The notes below the pieces were generated by a model. The model worked only from the letters and a program-made list of their open reading frames with translations. It had not been told where the DNA came from and ran no database searches. Shown piece by piece: positions 15,258 through 23,015 of a stretch of DNA of 46,618 bases (the first letter of the stretch is position 1; each line of letters begins with the position of its first letter). Made by a program: the position numbers and the translations under genes. This stretch comes from Litoreibacter sp. (GTDB taxonomy: Bacteria; Pseudomonadota; Alphaproteobacteria; Rhodobacterales; Rhodobacteraceae): assembly GCA_026710325.1 (NCBI GenBank), contig JAPORH010000141.1, forward strand, positions 1 to 46,618. The letters run 5' to 3'.

Positions 15258-16421
15258 ATGCCCATTAGAAACCGTTTCGCTGAACTGCACCCGGACATCA
15301 CCGCCTGGCGGCGCGACTTCCATGCGCATCCGGAGCTGCTCTACGACACGCATCGCACCTCTGCCATTGTCGCCGAAAAGCTCAAGGAATTTGGCTGTGA
15401 TGTGGTGGAGACTGGGATCGGACGCACCGGCGTGGTCGGGCTCATTCACGGCAAAAACGGCCCAGGCCGCAAGACCGTTGCGCTGCGCGCTGATATGGAC
15501 GCGCTCCCGATCTTTGAAGCGACGGGCGCGGCGCATGCCTCCAAGGAAGAGGGCAAAATGCATGCCTGCGGGCATGACGGGCACACCGCGATGCTGCTAG
15601 GTGCCGCACAATATCTGGCGGAGACGCGCGGTTTCGAAGGTACAGTCGCTGTGGTGTTCCAGCCCGCCGAGGAGGGCGGCGCCGGCGCAGAAGAGATGGT
15701 GCAAGACGGGCTGATCGACCGGTTCGGCATCTCGGAGATTTACGGCATGCATAACTCCCCCATGGTGCCCTTTGGCGAATTCGCGATCCGGCCGGGCCCG
15801 TTTTACGCAGCCTGCGACAGCTTCACCATCAAGGTGCGTGGCAAAGGGGGCCATGCGGCGCGGCCCAACAATACGGTCGACACCACGCTGGCCAGCTCCG
15901 CCATCGTCATGGCACTGCAATCCATCGTGTCGCGCAATGCCGACCCGCAACAGCCGATTGTGGTCTCCGTCACCTCCTTCCGCACAGAAAGCGACGCGTT
16001 CAACGTTATCCCGGAGCATGTCGAACTTCGCGGCACGCTGCGCAGCTTTGACGAGGAACTGCGGGCGAAAGTTCTTAACCGGATCGAAGAGATCGCCGAA
16101 TTTACCGCGCGCTCTTACGCGGCGGAGGCAGAGGTTGTGACCGACGAAATCCCCTACCCCGTGATGGACAACCATGCTTTGGAAACCGACCACTGCATCG
16201 CCGCGGCAAAGGAAGTCGCCGGGAAAGTCAACGAAGCGCCGCGCGTAACGGGCGGGGAGGATTTTGCCTATATGCTGCGCGCTTGCCCTGGTGCTTACAT
16301 TCAGATCGGCAACGGTCCGTCAGCCGGCTTGCATCACCCGGAATATGATTTCAACGATGAGATCATCCCGCTGGGATGCTCCTACTGGGTGACGCTGGCC
16401 GAGCAAAGGTTGGCAAGCTGA
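15258..16421 (+). CDS. M20-family amidohydrolase (hippurate hydrolase-like)
   Basis: Metal-dependent amidohydrolase of peptidase family M20D, cleaving an N-acyl amino acid or similar amide. 387 residues from ATG 15258 (ACGGAG six nt upstream). Visible metal/active-site blocks are ALRADMDALPI, MHACGHDGHTAMLLGAA, FQPAEEGGAGAEEMV and the dimerisation region GKGGHAARPNNTVD; the C-terminal VTGGEDFAYML is also present. Cytosolic. It separates ureC from ureE, and its stop overlaps the ureE start (TGATG), so it is part of the urease operon. It may release a product feeding urea or ammonia formation (inference). Substrate unknown. Confidence 0.88.
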   Translation: MPIRNRFAELHPDITAWRRDFHAHPELLYDTHRTSAIVAEKLKEFGCDVVETGIGRTGVVGLIHGKNGPGRKTVALRADMDALPIFEATGAAHASKEEGKMHACGHDGHTAMLLGAAQYLAETRGFEGTVAVVFQPAEEGGAGAEEMVQDGLIDRFGISEIYGMHNSPMVPFGEFAIRPGPFYAACDSFTIKVRGKGGHAARPNNTVDTTLASSAIVMALQSIVSRNADPQQPIVVSVTSFRTESDAFNVIPEHVELRGTLRSFDEELRAKVLNRIEEIAEFTARSYAAEAEVVTDEIPYPVMDNHALETDHCIAAAKEVAGKVNEAPRVTGGEDFAYMLRACPGAYIQIGNGPSAGLHHPEYDFNDEIIPLGCSYWVTLAEQRLAS

Positions 16422-16900
16422 TGCTGCGCGCCGGTAAGATAGCCGCGAGCGGCGCGGACGCCACTTGCACCCTGACCTATGAGGAGCGGTTCTTGCGCCG
16501 CCGCGTGCTGAAGACCGATGCGGGCGAGGAATTTCTGGTGGACCTGCCGCGCACGACCTCATTGGATGCGGGGCAAGCCTTTGTTCTAAGCGACGGGCGC
16601 CATGTTTCCGTGCGCGCGGCGGATGAGCCGCTTATCGAGATCACTTCGAACGATTTGTTGCGGCTCGTCTGGCATATCGGCAACCGCCATTGCCCGGCGC
16701 AGATCGAAGCCAGCCGAGTGCTTGTTCAACCCGACCATGTGATCCGTGACCTTATGGAAAAATTGGGGGCAAATTTGCGCGACGTGGTTGAGCCCTTCAC
16801 CCCGGAGGGCGGCGCTTACGGCCACGGTCGCACCCATGGGCATGACCATAGCCATGAACACGGGCACGATCATGGACACAGCCATTCACATGCCCACTGA
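16421..16900 (+). CDS. ureE: Urease accessory protein UreE (nickel chaperone)
   Basis: Delivers Ni2+ to the urease assembly complex. 159 residues from ATG 16421, overlapping the amidohydrolase stop by one base. The UreE core is seen in TLTYEERFLRRRVLKTDAGEEFLVDLP, LVWHIGNRHCPAQIE (conserved nickel-binding His) and VIRDLMEKLGANL. The last ~26 residues are a His-rich tail with a His at nearly every second position, as in Klebsiella UreE, likely for nickel storage. The coding sequence for this tail overlaps the ureF start region. Confidence 0.95.
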   Translation: MLRAGKIAASGADATCTLTYEERFLRRRVLKTDAGEEFLVDLPRTTSLDAGQAFVLSDGRHVSVRAADEPLIEITSNDLLRLVWHIGNRHCPAQIEASRVLVQPDHVIRDLMEKLGANLRDVVEPFTPEGGAYGHGRTHGHDHSHEHGHDHGHSHSHAH

Positions 16901-17525
16901 GCTGTCCCCCGCACAGCTGATGCTGCTAACCCAATGGTTGTCGCCCTCCTTCCCAGTTGGCGCATTCACGTACAGCCACGGGCTGGAGCTTATACTGGCG
17001 GAGCATCCGAAGACCGACGTGGAGGCCTGGCTCACCCAAATCCTGCGCCACGGCGCGGGGTGGAACGATGCGATCCTGCTGCGCGCGGGCTATCTGGGCG
17101 ATGCGCAAGAGGCAGACGCGCTCGGACGCGCCCTCGCCCCCTCGAAAGAGCGCGCGTTGGAAGCAGACGCCCAAGGCACCGCCTTTTGCAAGGCGCTCAC
17201 GGGTGCCTTCGCCATTGACCTCGGGCAACTGATTTACCCCGTGGCCATCGGGGCGGCCGCGAAAACAAAAAACCTGCCGCTGGAACCTGTGGTCGAACTC
17301 TACCTGCACAGCTTCATCAGCAACCTGATCGGTGCGGCGCAGAGGCTCTCCCCGCTTGGCCAAACCCGTGCGCAGGCGATGCTGACCCGCCTGGGAGCGG
17401 TTTGCGAGGAGGTGGCGCAAGAAACGCGTGGACTGACCCTTGACGACCTTGGTGGCGCGACATGGGCTGCCGACGCCGCATCCATGCGGCACGAGACACA
17501 AGAGACGAGGATTTTCAGGACATGA
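16872..17525 (+). CDS. ureF: Urease accessory protein UreF
   Basis: Couples UreD to the UreG GTPase during nickel insertion. Family blocks are [45 protein letters not shown] and [18 protein letters not shown]. Start uncertain: ATG 16872 ([12 protein letters not shown]) or ATG 16890 (MPTELS); neither has a strong ribosome site, and both overlap the ureE 3' end, so translation is probably coupled. Total length 211-217 residues, normal for UreF. Its stop overlaps ureG (ATGA). Confidence 0.95.
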   Translation: MDTAIHMPTELSPAQLMLLTQWLSPSFPVGAFTYSHGLELILAEHPKTDVEAWLTQILRHGAGWNDAILLRAGYLGDAQEADALGRALAPSKERALEADAQGTAFCKALTGAFAIDLGQLIYPVAIGAAAKTKNLPLEPVVELYLHSFISNLIGAAQRLSPLGQTRAQAMLTRLGAVCEEVAQETRGLTLDDLGGATWAADAASMRHETQETRIFRT

Positions 17526-18154
17526 GCATGGATGGCGCTTCCCACTCCCCCAACGGCCCGCTGCGCATTGGGATCGGCGGCCCCGTGGGCGCGGGGAAGA
17601 CAACGCTGACAGCGGCGCTATGCATTGCTTTGCGCGATCAGTACTCCATCGCCGCTGTGACCAATGACATTTACACGCGGGAGGATGCGGATGCGCTGAT
17701 GCGTATGCAAGCGCTCCCGTCTAACCGGATCAGAGGCGTGGAAACGGGCGGCTGCCCGCATACCGCGATCCGCGAAGACGCCTCGATCAACTTGGCCGCC
17801 ATTGATCAGCTCAACCAAGATTTCCCCGACCTCGACGTCGTGCTGATCGAAAGCGGTGGCGACAATCTCTCGGCCACCTTCTCGCCGGAGCTGACCGACC
17901 TGACGGTCTATGTCATCGACGTCGCCGCCGGGGAGGAGATCCCGCGCAAAGGCGGGCCTGCCATCACCCGCTCCGACATTCTGGTAATCAACAAGACCGA
18001 CCTTGCCCCGCACGTCGGCGCGTCGCTTGAGGTGATGGAGCGCGACGCCACCAAAATGCGCGGTGAACGCCCATTTGTTTTTGCGCAAGTCCGACATGGC
18101 GACGGCATCGACACGATCCTCTCCCACATCCGGGCCATTGGCGGGCTGCACTGA
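17522..18154 (+). CDS. ureG: Urease accessory GTPase UreG
   Basis: SIMIBI GTPase that drives nickel transfer into urease. 210 residues. P-loop [10 protein letters not shown] at 19-28, [17 protein letters not shown] containing the metal-binding CPH motif, [17 protein letters not shown] (switch) and [10 protein letters not shown] (guanine specificity NKxD). ATG 17522 overlaps the ureF stop (ATGA); ATG 17528 is an alternative with better spacing to AGGA. Last gene of the urease set; no nickel transporter (nikR/hupE) or urea transporter gene follows. Confidence 0.97.
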   Translation: MSMDGASHSPNGPLRIGIGGPVGAGKTTLTAALCIALRDQYSIAAVTNDIYTREDADALMRMQALPSNRIRGVETGGCPHTAIREDASINLAAIDQLNQDFPDLDVVLIESGGDNLSATFSPELTDLTVYVIDVAAGEEIPRKGGPAITRSDILVINKTDLAPHVGASLEVMERDATKMRGERPFVFAQVRHGDGIDTILSHIRAIGGLH

Positions 18155-18238
18155 CCAGATTCTTCCCGCTACTGGCCAAACCATCATTGCCAGCCTCCAG
18201 TTTAGCTGTGAGCATGAGAATCGGATCGGAGGGGGAAT

Positions 18239-19255
18239 ATGGAGTATTTCGAAAACCCGTACCGCCTTGCGGCGGTAACGATCGATATTGATGCCGAGGT
18301 CCCAAACCCAAGCGATGACATCGACCGGCCCCGCGCGTTGCTCGCCCGCTGCCCGGAGGCGCGGGAAACGCCGCTCGTGAGCTTTGAGATGCCTGGCAGC
18401 GGCGCACAGCTTTTGGTCAAAGACGAACGCGCCCGCATGGGGCTGGGCAGTTTCAAAGCGCTCGGCGCGGCCTATGTCATCGCCAGTGATCCGAACGCGC
18501 GGGAGAAAACCTATGTCACCGCCAGCGCGGGCAATCACGGGCTATCCGTCGCGGCGGGCGCGCGTATCTTTAGCGCGAAATCAATCATCTACATCGCCGA
18601 AACCGTGCCCGAAAGCTTCGCCGAACGGCTGCGCGCCGAGGGGGCGGAGGTCCGCCGCGAAGGCGCGGTCTATGAGGACAGTATGGCCGCCGCAGAACGC
18701 GCCGCGCAGGCGGAAGGGCTCGTCCTGCTCTCCGACAGCTCCTGGCCCGGCTATTACAAGCTTCCGCGCAAAGTGATGCAAGGCTATCTGGCGCTGATGG
18801 GGGAGGTGTTTGACCAGATGCCGCGCCCGGCCACGCATGTCTTCCTGCAGGCCGGTGTCGGAGGGTTGGCCGCAGCTTGCGGCGCAGCGGTGCGCAAGGT
18901 TTGGGGCGACAATCCAAAGATCGTCGTGGTCGAGCCAGATGCTGCCCCCGCGCTTGCCAGCTCGATCCGGGAGGGGCATCTCACCACCGCGCCCGGCCCT
19001 GTCTCCGCCATGGGCCGGCTCGACTGCAAAACCCCCTCAATCATCGCCCTGAAAGGGCTTGCGCGCGATGCAAACTGGTTCTGCACTCTCACTGACGCGG
19101 AGGTCGCCTCCCAAATGGAGCCATTGGCCGAATGGGGGCTGGCCACATCGCCCTCTGGTGGGGCCGGGTTGGCCGCTGCGCTGCTTGATGAAGGGCGGCT
19201 CGGCATCAATCAAAACTCCCGCGTGCTCTGTATCCTCAGCGAGGGCCCCGCGTGA
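18239..19255 (+). CDS. PLP-dependent fold-type II enzyme (diaminopropionate ammonia-lyase-like)
   Basis: Probable ammonia-lyase/dehydratase acting on an amino acid. 338 residues from ATG 18239, behind an excellent GGAGGGGG site. PLP lysine K73 is in GLGSFKALGAAYV, the phosphate/substrate loop is TASAGNHGLSVAAGAR, and the PLP-phosphate Gly-rich loop is QAGVGGLAAACGAAV. These fit diaminopropionate ammonia-lyase (YgeX/DpaL), but this protein is some 60 residues shorter than typical DpaL. It starts 84 nt after ureG and its stop overlaps the M24 gene (GTGA). With the following M24 and EutA-like genes it recalls the EutB/EutD/EutA set of ectoine degradation; I treat that as a hint only. Confidence 0.82.
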   Translation: MEYFENPYRLAAVTIDIDAEVPNPSDDIDRPRALLARCPEARETPLVSFEMPGSGAQLLVKDERARMGLGSFKALGAAYVIASDPNAREKTYVTASAGNHGLSVAAGARIFSAKSIIYIAETVPESFAERLRAEGAEVRREGAVYEDSMAAAERAAQAEGLVLLSDSSWPGYYKLPRKVMQGYLALMGEVFDQMPRPATHVFLQAGVGGLAAACGAAVRKVWGDNPKIVVVEPDAAPALASSIREGHLTTAPGPVSAMGRLDCKTPSIIALKGLARDANWFCTLTDAEVASQMEPLAEWGLATSPSGGAGLAAALLDEGRLGINQNSRVLCILSEGPA

Positions 19256-20395
19256 CGCGCGGCTTCCCCGAACGCGAATTTGCGGATCGCTGCGCGCGCG
19301 CCCAGTCTAAAATGCTCGCCACGGGCCTCGGCGCGCTGCTGCTCACAACCGAGCCCGAAATCCGGTACTATACCGGCTTCCTGACCCGCTTCTGGGAAAG
19401 CCCGACCCGCCCCTGGTTTTTGATATTGCCGCCTGAAGGCAAACCGATTGCCGTGATCCCGTCCATCGGGGCTGCGCTGATGGGTCAGGCCTATGTAGGG
19501 GAGGTCCGAACCTGGCGCGCACCTTATCTGCGCGATGACGGGGTCTCCTTGCTCATCAGGACGCTTAATGAGGTGCGGCAGGGCTTGCCGGTGGGGACGG
19601 CCCGCGGCCTTGAAAGCCACACGCGCATGCCGCTGGCCAGCCTGACGGCGCTTCTCGACAATGTGCCTGTGACCGGCGACGCGCATCTCACACGCCGGCT
19701 GCGCATGGTCAAATCGGAAGCCGAGGTCGAAAAGATCGAAACCGCCTGCCAGATCGCCACACGCGCCTTCGACCGCGTCGGCGAAATCGCGCGGCCAGGT
19801 GTGCCGCTCGCACAGGTTTTTCGCGATTTTCAACGGCTGTGTCTTGAGGAGGGCGCGGATTGGGTGCCCTATCTCGCCGGTGCCGCTGCCAAACAAGGCT
19901 ATGCCGACGTCATCTCCCCCGCCACCGACGCGCCGCTCGGAAAAAGGGGATGTGCTCATGCTCGACACCGGGCTCGTCTATGATGGGTATTTCTGCGATT
20001 TCGATCGCAATTTCAGCCTCGGGCCACCCTCTGGCGCGGTGGCCGACGCCCATGCCCAGCTGATCGAGGCCACAAAAATAGGGTTCAATGCCGCCAAACC
20101 CGGCACAACCACCGCCAATCTGTTTCACAAGATGGATCTGATGTGCACCGGTGGCGCGGGCGACGGCGATGCGGGTCGGCTTGGGCACGGCCTGGGCATG
20201 CAGCTGACCGAATGGCCGTCGCTCATCCTCGATGACACAACAGCGCTGGAGCCGGGTATGGTGCTGACGCTGGAGCCGGGCGTGCAGGTGATGCCTGGCA
20301 AGATCATGGTGCATGAGGAAGATATCTTGATCACCGAGACAGGCGCGCGCTACCTGACGCGCCCTGCCCCGCCTGACATTATGGTGCTGGAATGA
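19252..20395 (+). pseudogene. M24-family (Xaa-Pro aminopeptidase / ectoine hydrolase-like) gene with a frameshift
   Basis: Two reading frames together encode one ~380-residue M24 'pita-bread' hydrolase. The first (19252-19983, GTG start overlapping the previous stop) gives the N-terminal domain up to DVISPATDAPLG. The second frame continues with KGDVLMLDTGLVYDGYFCDFDRNF (metal-ligand Asp residues), GLGHGLGMQLTEWPS (His ligand) and LEPGVQV ... VHEEDILIT (Glu ligands). The break is at the A5-G4 run 19941-19949; removing one A restores APLGKGDVLMLDTG. So either the gene is inactivated, the assembly has an extra A, or ribosomes slip here. Everything else in the gene looks intact, which favours a recent or artefactual frameshift. 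The 3' end overlaps the next start (ATGA). Confidence 0.85.
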
Positions 20396-21126
20396 CCGCA
20401 TTCCCCTACTCTGAGGCCACACAAAACTGGCCACGCCTCGGGCTGATCGTTCTGCAATCAGACGAGACGATCGAGCAGGATTTCCGCGCAATGTTCCCAC
20501 GCGACACGGCGCTTTTCACCACGCGCATCGAAAGCGGGTTGGAGGTGAGCGCAGACAGCCTTGCCGCGATGGAGGCCCGATTGACAGATGCCGCCACGTT
20601 GTTCCCACGTGGTATGGGGTTCGACGTGATAGGTTATGGCTGCACCTCCGGCACAGCGCAAATCGGGGCGTCGCGTATCGCGGAACTGGTCCGGGCGGGT
20701 GCACCCGCTTCGCAAGTGACTGAGCCTGTCTCTGCGCTAATCTCGGCCTGTGACGCATTGGGCGTCAAAAGGCTCGCAATCTTGTCACCCTATGTCGAAG
20801 AGGTCTCAGAGCGGCTGCGCGCAGTTTTGGCGCATGCGGGGGTTGAGACACCCGTTTTCGGCAGTTTTGCCGAGCCTGAGGAAGCCAAGGTCGCGCGCAT
20901 CGACACCGCCTCGATTGTAAAAACCGGGGTAGCTTTGGTCGCCAGCGGCGAGGTCGACGCTTTATTCCTCTCCTGCACGAACCTGCGCAGCCTTCCCGCC
21001 ATCCCGCTTCTTGAGGAAGAAACCGGGCTCCCAGTTCTTAGCAGCAATCAGGTGCTTGCATGGGAAATGGCACGGCTGGCGGGCTTACCGTTCGAGTTTG
21101 CCCCAAATCGCGGTGGCGCGCGCTGA
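20392..21126 (+). CDS. Asp/Glu racemase superfamily protein (EutA / maleate isomerase-like)
   Basis: 244 residues from ATG 20392, overlapping the M24 stop. The N-terminus WPRLGLIVLQSDETIEQDF resembles EutA and maleate cis-trans isomerases. Two catalytic-type cysteines are present: GYGCTSGTAQIG and LFLSCTNLRSLPAI. Cytosolic. In ectoine degradation clusters a EutA protein accompanies a PLP enzyme (EutB) and an M24 hydrolase (EutD), the same three families found here side by side, but in a different order and without EutC/EutE next to them. It could also be an amino-acid racemase or isomerase for another substrate. Confidence 0.8.
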   Translation: MTAFPYSEATQNWPRLGLIVLQSDETIEQDFRAMFPRDTALFTTRIESGLEVSADSLAAMEARLTDAATLFPRGMGFDVIGYGCTSGTAQIGASRIAELVRAGAPASQVTEPVSALISACDALGVKRLAILSPYVEEVSERLRAVLAHAGVETPVFGSFAEPEEAKVARIDTASIVKTGVALVASGEVDALFLSCTNLRSLPAIPLLEEETGLPVLSSNQVLAWEMARLAGLPFEFAPNRGGAR

Positions 21127-21194
21127 AATGCGCGACAAATCGCGCCAGACTTGTCCACAGAAAGTGATTTGCATCTCCCCCGGGCAAGTCTCAT

Positions 21195-21215
21195 TTCAGG
21201 CGTATGGGGCCTGAA
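21195..21215 (+). promoter_or_regulatory. Hairpin enclosing the tamA start codon
   Basis: TTCAGGC (21195-21201) pairs with GCCTGAA (21209-21215); the ATG at 21204-21206 is in the 7-nt loop, and the only SD-like bases (CAGG) are in the stem. Folded mRNA would hide the ribosome site, so tamA translation could be structure-controlled. It could also be chance. Confidence 0.4.
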
Positions 21216-23015
21216 GCAAGACCTGTTTTAAAGACTGTAAAAGCATTTGCGCTTGCGCTTTGTTTCGGCTTCGGCGCGTCCCCGGTCATTGCGTTTGACC
21301 TCAAGCTCTCCTCCAGCAGCGCCGATAAAGAGCTAAACGCGGCCATGAAAGCTGCGTCCTTACTTGTCACACTTGAAAATGACGAAGCCCCCCGTGGGCA
21401 GGAGGTTTTGGCCGCCGCGCAAGCCGACTATGCAAGGCTCATCGGCGCGCTTTATGCGCAAGGCTATTTCGCACCTGTCATCAATATCCGTGTCGACGGG
21501 CGCGAGGCCGCAGAGATCTCTCCGCTTACAATAATCGCGCGGGTCAACCGCGTTGATATTCGCGTGGTCGCCGGGCGTAAGTTCACATTTGGCACTGCTG
21601 CCTTGGGCCCGCTTCCGCCTTTTCCGGAACCACCGGCATCCTACCGGTCGGGCCAACCTGCGACCACTGGCGCCATTCAAGAGGCCGTGGATGGGGCCAT
21701 CAGCGATTGGCGCGACGCAGGCTATGCAAAGGCCACGCTTGGCCGTCAGCAAATCACAGCGCGCCATGCTGAAGCGCGGCTCGACAGTCAGCTTCAGATT
21801 GCGCCGGGACCGGCCTTGCGCTTTGGCGAGCTGCGGATCAGCGGCAACAGGGCGGTGCGCACCGAGCGCATTCGCGACATCGCGGGCCTGCCCACGGGCC
21901 AGATTTTCAGCCCTAGTGAGCTTGCCCGCGTCACGACGCGGCTGCGCCGCACGGGCGCATTCAAGGTTGCCGCCCTGAGCGAGGCCGAGGAAATCGGTCC
22001 CGGCAACACGCTGCCAATTGACCTGCAAATCACCGAAGAAAAGCCCCGCCGCTTCGGCTTTGGCGCGGAGCTTTCCACCAGCGAAGGTGTGGCACTTTCT
22101 GGGTTTTGGCTGCATCGCAACCTGCTCGGCGGCGCGGAACGTTTGCGCTTTGACGCCGCCATCGAAGGGATTGGCGGACAAACGGGCGGCGTCGATTACA
22201 GCCTTGGCACGCGCTTCACCCGCCCAGCAACATTCAACGAAGACACCGATTTCTTTGCGCTGGCCGAGCTTGAACGGCTTGATGAGGAAGAATTCACCGT
22301 AGACCGTTTCAACATCGAAGCCGGCATCACGCGATATGCCTCCCCCAAGCGCACTTTCGAGTTCGGCATCGGGCTGCAGCACGCCCGCACGCAAGACGCT
22401 TTTGGGGACCGCAACTACACCATCCTGACCTTCCCCGGCTCCGCCGAATTCGACGACCGCGACAACCAGCTTGACGCGACCGAAGGCACTTATGCCCTGC
22501 TAAGCCTCACGCCCTTTGCAGCCATTGAAGGCACAAAAAGCGGGCTGCGCACCTATGCCGATTTGCGCGGCTACCAAAGCTTTGGCGAGAATGTTGTGCT
22601 GGCTGCGCGCTTCCAGCTTGGCTCAATGGTGGGGCCTGCCCTGTCCGAGGCCCCCACCGACTTTCTGTTCTATTCCGGCGGCGGCGGCACGGTGCGTGGG
22701 CAGGAGTATCAATCGCTGGGCGTCACCTTGCCCTCAGGGCGCGAAGTTGGCGGCCGCTCCTTCCTGGGCCTGTCGGGCGAGGTCCGGGTGAAAACCACCG
22801 ATAGCCTGAGCGTCGTCGGCTTCTATGACGCGGGCTATATCGGGGAGGAAACCTTCCCCGACGGCTCCAGCGGCGACTGGCAAACCGGCGCGGGCTTTGG
22901 CGTGCGCTATGACACCGGGATCGGCCCGTTACGCGTTGATCTTGGCCTGCCTGTCAGTGGGCCCGGCGACAATAACGGCTTCGAGCTTTATATCGGGATC
23001 GGGCAGGCTTTTTAG
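21204..23015 (+). CDS. tamA: TamA, outer-membrane Omp85-family translocation/assembly protein
   Basis: Outer-membrane partner of TamB in the translocation and assembly module. 603 residues. A signal peptide runs to about residue 30 (ALALCFGFGASPVIA). POTRA domains follow; the last is clear at GPALRFGELRISGNRAVRTERIRDIAG. The C-terminal half is the 16-strand beta-barrel with the L6 motif VRGQEYQSLG, and the protein ends in an aromatic residue (GIGQAF) as outer-membrane barrels do. BamA is longer and has five POTRA domains, so TamA is preferred. tamB starts immediately after the stop. The ribosome site is weak and a hairpin surrounds the ATG. Confidence 0.92.
   Translation: MGPEARPVLKTVKAFALALCFGFGASPVIAFDLKLSSSSADKELNAAMKAASLLVTLENDEAPRGQEVLAAAQADYARLIGALYAQGYFAPVINIRVDGREAAEISPLTIIARVNRVDIRVVAGRKFTFGTAALGPLPPFPEPPASYRSGQPATTGAIQEAVDGAISDWRDAGYAKATLGRQQITARHAEARLDSQLQIAPGPALRFGELRISGNRAVRTERIRDIAGLPTGQIFSPSELARVTTRLRRTGAFKVAALSEAEEIGPGNTLPIDLQITEEKPRRFGFGAELSTSEGVALSGFWLHRNLLGGAERLRFDAAIEGIGGQTGGVDYSLGTRFTRPATFNEDTDFFALAELERLDEEEFTVDRFNIEAGITRYASPKRTFEFGIGLQHARTQDAFGDRNYTILTFPGSAEFDDRDNQLDATEGTYALLSLTPFAAIEGTKSGLRTYADLRGYQSFGENVVLAARFQLGSMVGPALSEAPTDFLFYSGGGGTVRGQEYQSLGVTLPSGREVGGRSFLGLSGEVRVKTTDSLSVVGFYDAGYIGEETFPDGSSGDWQTGAGFGVRYDTGIGPLRVDLGLPVSGPGDNNGFELYIGIGQAF

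Noticed and set aside
14897-15268. 123-residue frame starting just after ureC with a good GGGAGG site
   Set aside because: It overlaps the DUF1127-like gene in another frame, has low-complexity basic sequence and no family features; kept only as a possible leader peptide.
18239-19255. Naming the PLP enzyme eutB
   Set aside because: Motifs fit diaminopropionate ammonia-lyase better, and EutC/EutE are not adjacent; context alone is not enough.
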